64,000 nucleotides of DNA. It comes from Nemania diffusa. Its lineage: Eukaryota > Ascomycota > Sordariomycetes > Xylariales > Xylariaceae. Shown piece after piece: positions 50,415-60,871 of this stretch; position 1 is the first letter of the stretch; the number at the start of each line of letters is the position of its first letter. The stretch spans positions 1,736,001-1,800,000 of the forward strand of contig JBBPUQ010000011.1 of assembly GCA_038501195.1 (NCBI GenBank), written 5' to 3'. The position numbers and the translations under genes were made by a program. Under the pieces are notes generated by a model, which was not told the DNA's origin, did no database searches, and worked only from the letters and a program-made list of their open reading frames with translations.

Positions 50415-52146
50415 ATGATGTACGGAATGAAGCCATTTGCCGCTCTAGCGGCGCTTCTAGTAGATGGCACAGTAGCGCAGCAGATGCTCAGGTTTTCCTG
50501 CTCGCGGCTGACGATCGAGCGACTTGATCCCTTGGTGTCGCCGGGCATGATACAGAGCCCGCACACGCACCAGGTAGGCGGAGGAAACTCGTTCCAAGCC
50601 TCCATGCCGCCCGGGGCCCTCGACCCTGTCGAGAATTCTACATGTACTTCGTGTACCTTCTCTGGTGAGTAGCCAGCCAGCCAGCCAGCCAGTCGACCAA
50701 TCTTCCTAGGCAAAATTACTATTAGTCCTCCATATGCCTGCCCTGGTATTAAGGAGTATGCCTGCTAATTGGTTCTAATCAACTCTTGATTTGGGAGATG
50801 AAATTGTTAACTTGTTTACTTAGAGGACTTCAGTAACTACTGGACTGCGAATCTCTACTTCCGCGCTCGTAATGGCACCCTCAAGAGGGTCCCGCAGGTA
50901 AGATCGCCCCTGAAATTCTTGCATGTTTATTCCTACCGGTCCCTAATTTCTGGATATTAGATGGTGAACATGGGACTCAAAGCCGACGGCGGTATAACCG
51001 TGTACTACATCCCCCCGTACGACGGAAAGTCAAAAGTCACAGCGTTCAAGCCCGTACGTATTATTTCCTCGGTCCCCGGGATCCAGCACCATCCTCCTAC
51101 CTGATCTCCCGCCGCGTACATTTCACGAGTTCTAGATCGGCATCGCGTTATCAGTCGGCTAACACGTCCACTCGGACGCGAACCAGGGCTTCCGCATGCT
51201 CGTGGGCGACCCCGTGCTCCGCTCGGGCGAGAGCCAGCAGCGGCAGCTCTGCCACCGGTGCTTCACGACGGTGAACCAGGTGCCCTTCGGCGGCGCGCCG
51301 TGCATGGGGCCCATGGACACGGCGGCGCTGCCCCCCGGCTTCTGCCAGGGCGGCATCCGCACGACCATCACCTTCCCGACGTGCTGGGACGGCGTCAACG
51401 TCGACTCGCCGGACCACAAGAGCCAGTACGCATACATCCCGGGGTCGTGCATGGTTCCAACGGCGCGGATATTGACTATAAAGGGTAATTTCTAATGCTG
51501 CCTTCTCGTAGCGTCGCATACCCGGTGAACGGCACCTTTGAGTCGCTGGCACCCTGCCCGGCTAGCCATCCCATCCGGCTGCCGCAGCTCATGTACGAGA
51601 TCATGTGGGACACGCGGGGGTTCAACTCCAAGGATCTCTGGCCCGAGGATGAATCGCAGCCTTTCGTATACTCCATGGGTGACGGGTGAGTTTACGTCTA
51701 CCCCAATTCCGTCGTTCCTCCATGCATATTCAGACTTTCTCCCCCCTGCCTTCTTTTTGATAGCGACGTAGACTGACACCCATGCCTCTCGCTCTTGCTA
51801 TTAGAACCGGTTTCGGCCAACACGGGGACTACCTATTCGGGTGGCAAGGCGACGCCCTCCAACGCGCCCTCGACGCCCGCTGCAGCAACGACCGCTGCGC
51901 CGAGCTCAAGTCGCAGACCTCGGATGCCGCCATGGAGTGCACGCTGAAGCAAGCGGTTCCCGAGGACGTGGAAGGGTGTAAGTGGGACAGACTCCTATAC
52001 TAATACACCAGATTCCACTTAGGCTGGAGAAAAAAGGGGTTTCTTTGTCTTTTATGATTATTCTCGAATGGATATCCCGCTAACGTACATGTGCTTACAT
52101 AGGGATGGCGAAACTCCCGGGAAACTGGGATATCACTTACAGCTGA
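50415..52146 (+). CDS. secreted DUF1996-domain protein
   Basis: DUF1996 proteins are secreted or wall-associated fungal proteins of unknown biochemical role. Seven exons: 50415-50664, 50824-50897, 50961-51053, 51187-51425, 51512-51685, 51805-51977 and 52103-52146, for 348 aa. The N-terminus (start at 50415, 50418 or 50427) gives a short signal peptide followed by [20 protein letters not shown], then [11 protein letters not shown] and [20 protein letters not shown]. Later family signatures are [51 protein letters not shown] and [20 protein letters not shown]. The final intron is needed to give [19 protein letters not shown]; without it the frame ends KWDRLLY. Exon 4 shows a high GC third position. 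Cysteines are abundant, fitting an extracellular disulphide-bonded protein. Confidence 0.9.
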
Positions 52147-52585
52147 GCTGGCCTAGAGAATTGGGCAGTTGGGCTAGGTAATTCGCTTGAATGGTATTTT
52201 GAGATAAATGATTAACTACATAGGACAGCTTAGAATGAGGAGACATAGTTTATTACTCTCGCACAACGACACCGTAATCTCTACCTCGTGAGAATTTATC
52301 GCTGCTTATCCTGAGACTGGATCAGCGCTTGCAATAGACACAGTCTGCCCATCAGCCGGCATAATATACACTAGACACTATCCTTCGTCGAATATCATCT
52401 CGAAGTAGACAGTATATAATCTAGTAGGCACCAATACAAGTTGCGAGACAGTTCAGCAAGTACTCAGCTTTCATTGAAAGCCCTACAATTTATCATCTAC
52501 GCTATAGACACCCGTTAACTCATAAGCCTATTTGCGTTTAATAAAGTACAGCGCAAAGCATAGAATATACATCAAGCGCCCAAGC
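52147..52585. other. convergent intergenic region DUF1996 / DExH helicase
   Basis: This 440-bp A/T-rich gap holds two 3' untranslated regions. Nothing else was seen. Confidence 0.6.
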
Positions 52586-55500
52586 CTACGCATCTAATCC
52601 ATCGAACTCTATAAGTTTTGCTGCCATCCTGATGACCTCGTTATTCCGGACGTCCATGTATGGATTGTTGACCTTCATGGCGATGACGTTATCCACCATG
52701 CCTCTCAGTCTCGATACTAAGACACCTATCCGCGCCCAGCCACGCAACCTACGACGCGACGGGATTAGCAAGACCAGCCACTGGGCCCCAAAGGGGTGCA
52801 AAGGGAGAAACCTACCGAAGCCACCCATCAACGACTAGGCCTCTGCCTAGCGTATCAAGCTCGATAGCACCGGAAAATAGGAGGAGGGTGAAGGCGTTAA
52901 ATGCTACGGACCATGTTAGTGGATAACAAGTACTTCCCTGACCGGGCGTTGTATCGGAAGGAACACATACGCGTTAAGTCTCGGATGAAAATCTTGCTGG
53001 TAGATATCATAGTGAAATACGACACGAAGGCCGCGCCCCCCGTGAATCCCTGGCTACCGAATAGTGCGCTGCTGGGGTGGATGAAGACGCGCCCATTCTC
53101 GTGCGTGAAGTACTTGATGGTGCGGGCCTCGGGGTCTAGCTCCACGGCGCCTGACATGGATGCCGCAAACTTCTTGTCCGGAAACTGGATGCGCGCTATT
53201 TGGGGCGTGAAGGCCGAGGCGGATAGCGCGCGGAGGAGAGGAATCGAGATTGCCGCGGTTTGGGCAGTTTCTCTCGTGGCGATGCCGATTTCTATGAGGG
53301 CTGAGTAGTATTGCGTCCGCGTAGAAGATATGTCCGATAGTGTGTTGTACGAGAGGAAGTTCTCGTCGCAGAAACTCCGAACCTGCCGCTGTGGTGTGCC
53401 TTGATCGACCATGGCGCTCCATTCTTGGTATGCTCGCAGATCAGTTAGCAGGTCGCCGTCCCCTCTAGTGAAGCGCATGCGCGCTTCCCTAGCCAAGTCG
53501 CGCTTATCCGGCGGCGATAAAAAGGGACTCTTCGTGCTGAGGATTGCGGCGATTGTGATGCTCTCGTCGAGGCAGCCAAATATCGCGCCATAGACCATCA
53601 GTTTTCCACAGCGGAGGTCGGCTGGGATCATGGCAAGCTGCTGACCTAGCGCTGTCAGCTCATCGCCGTCAAGTGCGCCCATACGCTGCAGCATCTTGAC
53701 GGCGTTTTCCACTGCCGTGACGGCTGGCGGTGTAGGTGTTCGGCTTAAGAAACCTGCAATATCCCTTGTTCCCATAGCCCTAACAGACAGGCAGAGCTGC
53801 TCAAGAGGCACGCGACGGATCTCGGGTTCTGGGCGTTCTGCCATGCGTTCTTCGAGGCTTTCAGTGTAGAGCTTATAGCACTGGCCGGCCTGTACACGGC
53901 CGGCACGACCTCGCCGCTGTTTACACGCAGCCCGCGATGCCCATGTCTCCTCTAGCTTGCGCATGTTGTTCTGCGGGTCAAAACTGGTCTCTTTGACTCG
54001 TCCGGTGTCAATTACGGCGACAATGTCATCGATTGTGATGGAAGTCTCAGCGACATTAGTCGCAACCACCACCTTTCGTTTCCCAGGTGGCGGGTTTGTG
54101 AATACCTTTCTCTGCTCACGCGTCTCCAGGGATGCGTGAAGGGGTAGGACGTGGAGCGATGAAATAGCCTTCAACTGACTGACAGCTCGATTAATCTCGG
54201 CAACTCCGGGTAAGAAGATGAGAATTCCTCCCTTGTCTTTGCCGTAATGCAAGTCTTCATCAATAGCTTTGGTTGTCTCAACCAACAATGAGTAATTGAT
54301 ACGAGAGCCTAGTTTTTGAATAATTTTGTTGATGGGGTCTTGAGCGTTGTTCGAGCCCCCATCAAGCGGTCCTTCATCACGGTCACCTCGATCACGATAT
54401 CTATTGTCATCAACTGTGAAGTTCGTCATCTTAATGACATCATCGAGGTAGTAGTCTTGTACAGGGAATGTCCTGCCAGAAATCTCAACAAGCCCGACTT
54501 GAAGTCCTTCGGAAGTGAAATAATTCTTGAAAGTTGCAGCATCAAGAGTAGCGCTCATTAGTACCAGCTTTAGGTCTCTTCTTTGTTTTAAGACGTCTCG
54601 GATGATACTCAAAAGGAAATCTGTATCTAGACTGCGCTCGTGGACCTCGTCGATCACGATATGGCTGACGTCGGCCAGGGATGCTACGACGTCCTGGGTC
54701 TGCCCACCTGAAGTCTGCAACCGCCTCAGTAATACACCGGTAGTCACGAACGTGATTTTGGTTTCCTTGCTCGTCTTATTCTCTCCGCGAATTGTGTAGC
54801 CCACCTCCTTGCCGACTTGCGAACACCGTTCCTCGCTGACTCTGTCCGCCAGACCAAGAGCAGAGATACGGCGGGGTTGCGTACATATAATATTGGTGGC
54901 ATTCCCAAGCCCTTTGTTATACAGGTCGTCAAGTATAAACTGAACTGACTGAGTAGACTTGCCGGAACCTGTCTCCCCAGCAATAATTGTGACTTGGGAC
55001 TGTAAGACGGTCTGGACTACTTGGTCTCTGACTTGCCAAGCAGGCAGCTTCTGACGTTGACGAATCATGTCCTTCAGGTCTGGGCTCTGCTGCCGTTTTT
55101 GCCAGTTTTCTTTACTTCTGGCATCAATACCTTGTGGTAGGGATTTCGGATGGCGAGATTGGCGTTGCTTTATTGAGTGGATTTGTCGTATTTCTGCTGC
55201 AGCAGACGCCACGCCAGAGATATCTCGAAGCTTTCCAGGCTTCTCAATAATATGATTGATATTCTGCTGTATCCAATCGATAGCGAAGTAAATTTTCATA
55301 GGCTCTTCGCTTAAGGAGTCAACAAGATAACCCAGCGTTTTCTTGACTACACTGAGCTTTATATAAGAAGGGAGGTCAGAGACCAGGGAAACAATAACTT
55401 CGGACGGGTATCGAGAAGACCTGCGAAACTGTGCAAATGTTTCGATATTTTTCTTGGGTCCGTTTTTGACAGACTCGATGCGAATTTGGCAGACGTCATC

Positions 55501-56943
55501 AGACATTCGCGTGAAGTGGTCACCGAACACTGAGCTCAAACTTTCCATCTCATCAGACCAACATTCCTCGGGGGTACCGAAGATGAGGGGTTCTTCGGTG
55601 GCTCCTTTGGACTGTGCCAAATCACTGCCACTAGACAGTAGAAAATCCTGTAATGCTTCAGCCGTTCGCCCTTCATCCTGGCCGTGTTCTTCATAGAGTT
55701 TCTTGCAGAGCTCTGCTGCATACCCAGATTGCGACAGCCTCTTGACTGCGGCTTCTCGTTTCAGGTCTGAAAGCGCGGCTACGGAGACACCAGCGGCGTA
55801 GCTCTCGGGCAAAGCCCATCTAGGCAGATCATCTTCAGGAACATGAACCAGCAGCCATTCAAGGGTCTCCTCGCGGTCCTTGCATTCATCTACAGCCTCT
55901 TCCACGTGACTTTGACGGAATCCAGAGCCGGCAAGCTCCTTCAGAACTGCGCCCTTCTGAGATGGTGGCATCTGGACCCCATGCGGATTCCATATGACTT
56001 CTCTGCGTACTAGATCTTCGAGTTGAGATCGTGTCTTTCGACCCATTTCGATCTTGGGAACGGCGGTCCACCCTTTCATGGGATTCCCGCCGCCGCCAGA
56101 ACCAGAGGCAGATGCGGCATTGCTGCGTAGAACCAGGCCGGCGGCGCCGGGCATGTTTTTCGCCTTCGCTTCAATGGCCTCCTTCTCTTTCCTCTTCTTC
56201 TCGGCGGCGGCTTTGTCATCCTCGCGCTGCTTCAGGGCCGCGAATGGGTCAGCATCATACATCCATCCGTTTTTGTTCTTGACGTCTTCTACTTTGATGG
56301 CCTGGAACTCCTTCCATAATGACCTATAATCCGGTGGTAATGTGGTATGGATGTTCTTCATGCTGCAAACACGGAACAATGCGTATGTGGCGGCGGCATG
56401 TCTGGCTTCTAATGCCGTCTCCCTCGTGACCAGGTGCTTGTAATCTGGATGTATCTTGAATGGCGGAACCTTGACCACTTCCTTGGTCTTCTGGTTCCTA
56501 GCACTAAGCTGGACAAAGTAGGAGAAGCCTTGCGAACCCTTCATCTAGAAAAGAGTCTCGTATTAACTAGGCACAGGCCGCCATAATGATGATGGGGGAC
56601 ATGGGCTTACAGGCTGGTAGTCTGGCTTGTCCCATTTCTGCCTTTGACAGTGTTCCGAGAGGAGGTTGACAGGTAGCTTTCCGGTCCAACTAGATCCTCC
56701 GATGATCTGCTTCACGGTTGGCTTGGGTGGACCTGTCGGCATCTGCTCATCGTCGACTCCTTTCCCCTTTGACGAGCCCTGGCCACCAGTCTTGGGCTTG
56801 GGGTCCTTCGTAGAGTTGGTGAAGACGATGAAGTCATCTTCTGGAGGAGGCTTGCTATTACTTGATTTCGCGGGTTTCTTAGAAGAGCTCGCTGAGGCCT
56901 TTGGCGGAGGAGCCGTAGCCTTCTCCTTCCCCTTTTTGACCAT
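52586..56943 (-). CDS. DExH-box RNA helicase, DHX57/YLR419W type
   Basis: Predicted cytosolic DEAH/RHA-family helicase. Four exons: 56943-56611, 56544-52971, 52903-52816 and 52748-52586, for 1385 aa. Domain order: low-complexity basic N-terminus (MVKKGKEKATAPPPKASASS); a dsRBD-like region (MKGSQGFSYFVQLSARNQKT onward); a UBA-like segment (about 314-350, GFRQSHVEEAVDECKDREET); an RWD domain (about 439-545); then the helicase core with GETGSGKST (about 634), DEVHERSLDTDF (about 742), MSATLD (about 772) and QRRGRAGRV (about 985), followed by HA2 and OB regions. The RWD plus UBA order is that of DHX57. The large exon appears to stop at NMVRSI, but splicing 52970-52904 and 52815-52749 restores RDLTPFNAFTLLLFSGAIEL, GRGLVVDGWLRLRGWARIGV and a conserved C-terminus ending KLIEFDGLDA. 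Confidence 0.94.
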
Positions 56944-57717
56944 GTTGACGAGCCATGGGTGCACGTGTATGTATAGACGGTATGTATGCGATATGTATGC
57001 GTATATTTAGTGAAGACCTTTAACACCGTCCCAAAGAGGCAAATACCTAGAGGTAAGACCCACACAAAGCACACGGCTGGAGAGCAGGAGTCAAGTATAC
57101 AGTGCGTCATCTTAATCTCAATTCCAACAAAGGGTCAGCTCCTGTAATGTACCTAATACTGTACAACTTCACTTAAACAAATTACATATGAGTCTGTTAG
57201 ACATCACATGCCGCATTGATTCTTCTAAACATATATAAAATTCTAAACCTAGAATCCATGGTTGAATTGAGAAATAAATAAATAAATCGTTTATTAAATA
57301 ATGAGTGCTAAAGCTAGGGCTGATTGGATAGTTTGATGGTTGGAAGCGATCAAATGTTTCTTGAATCTCGAAAAGTAAAAGACGCACTAGTCTAATTGCG
57401 AAACTGTTACTATGCCAGTATCTAATAGGAAGGCATTCTCCACTCAGCGGTGAAGTACCTATCGCGGGGTTTTGATAGCTCAGCTAATAATGTTTCAACA
57501 AGTTCAGCGAACATCAATATCACATTGGTTTGCACGACCACTCGGTCATCGAGCGTGTGCAGCCGTAGTAGTTCACCCAAAACACCACAACCTCAAACTC
57601 CTAGATTCTAGCCGTCCTAATGTAACCTATCAATATACGCTACCTTCCTCTACGTTCCCCGGGTTAGGCGGTGATAGACAAGTGCCTACCTATACTTTTC
57701 GTTTAGTGAACAGGAGC
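56944..57717. promoter_or_regulatory. divergent promoter region, helicase / HNT3
   Basis: 774 bp between opposite start codons. The middle (57170-57300) is A/T-rich with AAATAAATAAATAAAT. An in-frame upstream ATG at 57472 would extend HNT3 by 82 codons of unfamiliar sequence, so I treat that part as leader. Confidence 0.45.
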
Positions 57718-58701
57718 ATGTCAACGACGGAATCGGATCCAGAAGATGCCATCACCCAAGAGGAGATCACCGGCGTTGCGCCAGCACCCGAACCAACTTC
57801 TACGGGTGTGAGCCTGGGAAAGCGCAGCGCATGTAAGTAACCACCAACCATCACGAGATCACACCCTTTTCACTCCCTCACTCACCGCTCCCATCGTTTA
57901 CCATCGTCCATCTTCGGTGCCGAAGCTAACCCGGGATCTCAAGTCGCAGAACTCATGGCGCCCAAGCCGCCGAAGAAACCCAAAGAGCCGCCGGCCACCC
58001 TCGCCTCGACACGCGCCGCATTCACGGGCAGTTTCAAAGCGCGCGACGGGCTCGGCGCATACACCGCGGACCCGGCCTCCTTCCCGTCGAGCCGCGTCAT
58101 CTACCACAACGAAGCCTTCGTCGCCATCCACGACCTGTACCCCAAATCAACCCTGCACACCCTCCTGCTCCCGCGCTCGCCGCGCAGCCGCCTGCACCCC
58201 TTCGACGCCTTCGACGACCCGGCCTTCCTCGCCTCCGTGCAATCCGAGACCAAGCGCCTGAAGCGCCTCGCCGCCGCCGAACTACGGCGGCGCTACGGAC
58301 ACTTCAGCGCCCAAGACAAGCGCCGCGAGCAGGTGCTCAGCGGCGAGGTGGACCTGGCGGACGGCGCGCCGCTGCCGGCGGGCCGCGACTGGGAGGCGTC
58401 GCTGCTCGTGGGCGTCCACGCGCACCCGTCCATGAACGACCTGCACGTGCACGTGCTCTCGCCCGACATGGTGTCCGAGTGCATGCGCCACCGCAAGCAC
58501 TACCAGTCCTTCAACACGCCCTTCCTCGTCGACGTCGCCGAGTTCCCCCTGGCCGCCGACGACCCCCGCCGCCACCCCGGCCACGCCGGCTACTACGAGA
58601 GGGACCTGCGGTGCTGGCGCTGCGGCCGGAGTTTCGGGAACCAGTTCAAGCGGCTCAAGGAGCATCTCGCCGTCGAGTTTGAGGAGTGGAAGAAGGAGTG
58701 A
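57718..58701 (+). CDS. HNT3: aprataxin-like HIT/zinc-finger protein (HNT3)
   Basis: Aprataxins remove AMP from abortive 5'-adenylated DNA ends left by ligases. Two exons: 57718-57832 and 57944-58701, for 290 aa. The intron has GTAAGT, an AGCTAACC branch and an AAG acceptor; the next CAG would create a stop. Exon 2 has the HIT fold: YHNEAFVAIHDLYPKSTLHT, LLLPR, then the catalytic histidine stretch HAHPSMNDLHVHVLSPDM (about 197-214). The C-terminal zinc finger LRCWRCGRSFGNQFKRLKEH ends with AVEFEEWKKE, the aprataxin C2HE type. There is no FHA domain, as in yeast Hnt3. The N-terminal 50 residues are variable and rich in Pro/Lys. Exon 2 is extremely GC-rich in third positions. An upstream ATG (57472) is in frame but less likely. 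Confidence 0.93.
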
Positions 58702-59388
58702 GAAGGGGCGATTCGACTTTGAACTAATTGTGAACTAATTGTACGTGCCAAAGCGGCAAAGAAGGGTTCTCGTCTACCTACTACGTACAGCCTCAGTAGT
58801 AGAAACATGGCGCGACGCGCTGTGGGGCTTGATGCAGGGGTCTAATTAGGAGGCGAAGCGTGTGAATAGCACCGAAATACCAGGCATAAATACTTAGTAG
58901 TAGACGATACCTATTTGAGCAATTCAAGAAACATAGAAGAGCGCAGCAAGCGTCTCGGATGGTCACGGTGAGAACAGCATCGCGATTCTCGTAATGGACC
59001 TAGGCGTAGGTAGGAAAACAGACCGGTAATTGGCCATCAGTCAAATGTACATGCAACCCTGAACTCGACTAAACTCCGTCATCAAACTAGAGTACCCTTT
59101 GTTGTTACAAGCCCTCAGGTGTATGATAGTAGTAAGTAAGCGCGCTCGAAAGCATAGCGAAATGCCGGCAAACACGCGCAAAGAAAAAGCCAGCCCTCCC
59201 TCGCAACACATCATCCCGCCCGGCGCGTCATCATAGTTTCCCAACGCCACTGATCCTGCGAAAGGCAGTAGCTAGACTTGCTAGAGCAGGTATTCTGGCC
59301 TTAGTATTACTGTTCTAATCCTACGAAGGACGCCTTGGTTAGTAAAAGTAGAGAAGACGAGAAAAGGGAGACGATGCGTTGTCTCGCT
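58702..59388. other. convergent intergenic region HNT3 / AT-hook gene
   Basis: This 690-bp gap holds two 3' untranslated regions. A frame on the minus strand at 59041-59250 has no recognisable features. Confidence 0.55.
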
Positions 59389-59992
59389 TTATGGGATCGT
59401 GGGGGGTACTACCTCCGCACCAAGGGCCAGGCCTGTGTCAATTGCGTCGTCGTCATCGGCGTCTTCGCCTAGGCTAAGGTCAGGCTCAGCGGCAGCATCT
59501 ATAGCGACGAAGATGGCGCGTTAGCTAACAGTCGCCCATGACGAGAGGCAGTGGAACAAGGTTCTAGTTCCTAAACGTACCTTCCTCAGCGTCGACCTCC
59601 TCATCCTCCTCGGGCTCCTCAGCAGCATCGCTCTTGCGCGGCTTGCGACCCTTAGTAGCAGAACCCTTCGTCTTGGACTTGGCCGACGAGACTTTGGGAG
59701 CGATGGGCTTCTTGGGAGTGGTGGCAGCACTCGCGCCCTTGGCGGGTCTACCCCGTCGTCCGGGACCAGAGGACGCGGCTGGCTTCTTGGCTACGGCCTT
59801 CTTGACGCCGCCGCCGGTTCCGGGGGGACGACCGCGAGGGCGACCACTGGGCTCTTTCTTGGGCTGGGCTCGGACGCCGTCCTTGGGAGGTCTGCCACGT
59901 CCGCGCTTGGCTGGGGCGTCACTCGCGTCGGCCGCCTTGGAGGGCGTGCCGTTCTCCTTGGCCGCCGCGCGCGCAGGTCTTGTAGGCGCCAT
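59389..59992 (-). CDS. AT-hook DNA-binding protein (HMG-I/Y-like)
   Basis: Small, very basic chromatin-type protein. Two exons: 59992-59581 and 59498-59389, for 173 aa, with GTACGT donor, AGCTAACG branch and TAG acceptor. It starts MAPTRPARAAAKENGTPSKA and carries AT-hook cores KRGRGRPPKDG, GRPRGRPPGTGGG and GRRGRPAKG, with a Lys-rich stretch (SKTKGSATKGRKPRK) between them and an acidic C-terminus (EEPEEDEEVDAEE and GEDADDDD). GRP cores bind the minor groove of A/T-rich DNA in HMGA-type proteins; function here is inferred from that. The second exon replaces a spurious TFRN ending. Promoter and leader extend toward 60300. Confidence 0.85.
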
Positions 59993-60871
59993 GGCTGTAT
60001 GATGTATGTGTGAAGATGAATTTATAGACGAGAGGTCGCGGGGAAATAAATACAGAAATAATTGGGAAAATTCTGTACGAAGCGATCAGTGATGAATTGA
60101 ATCCGTGACGCGATGAGGAAGGGGGTGGTAAGTGGACGCGACGGGTGGTTGGAGGTTGAACAAGGAGGGTTGTGTTGGGAAAAGAGAGGACGGCAGGACA
60201 TATAGACACAAGAAGGTGCTGGGAGTCTGCGGTTTAACAAGCGCGGCTTTGGTGCACGCATCACCTGCCGACGCGTGCACCGTGTTATACCGTGTCGTCT
60301 AGGCAGGTATGTACCTAGACTAGACTAGATAGGTCCTCACCTAAAGCACCTAGACAGGGAAGGACCCATCCATTGTAAGCACCTAATCCTTGATATTCGC
60401 CATCAGCTCCATTGTTCAACTACGCCGTATCTACTTATTTTTATTTATTTCCATTTAAAAATAATAATAAAATAAAAAATTGTACATTTTTCTATATTAA
60501 ATATGATGACTTAATTGGTATAATTGGCTTACATGCCTATACTAAAAAAAAAATTAAAAAAATTTAGGATACCTACCTAGGTACATAGTATGTACCTAGT
60601 CTAGGAAGTAGGTACATATGTAGTTTACCCATAGAGAGGTGTGGGAATCAGCCGTCTAAGTAACGCATTCACCACAACTGGCTTTCCACACCTCAAACCA
60701 AGTCTAAAACATTATCTAATTCCAAACTATACCTAAACTAGATAAATCACTATAAATACAGACTACCTACATGTAGGTCGAGACTAGGTACCAAATACCA
60801 AATACATACGGTACCTATGTAGGTAGTTTCCTTTTTATATAGCCGCCTCTTTCATCTGTTCCACCTTCGAC
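59993..60871. other. intergenic: AT-hook gene promoter and 3' end of unknown gene
   Basis: An 880-bp gap between tandem genes. It contains an unusually A/T-rich patch at about 60435-60560 (AATAATAATAAAATAAAA type) followed by TACCTAGGTA motifs at 60570-60610 and 60760-60825. CT-rich leader-like sequence (in the minus sense) lies just upstream of the AT-hook gene. No gene is supported. Confidence 0.55.

Noticed and set aside
50146..50415. 89-codon frame just before the DUF1996 gene
   Set aside because: No similarity to anything known; it overlaps the likely promoter and leader of the next gene.
57472..57717. Upstream in-frame extension of HNT3
   Set aside because: Open and in frame, but the added 82 residues are unlike aprataxin N-termini, and the start at 57718 gives a normal length.
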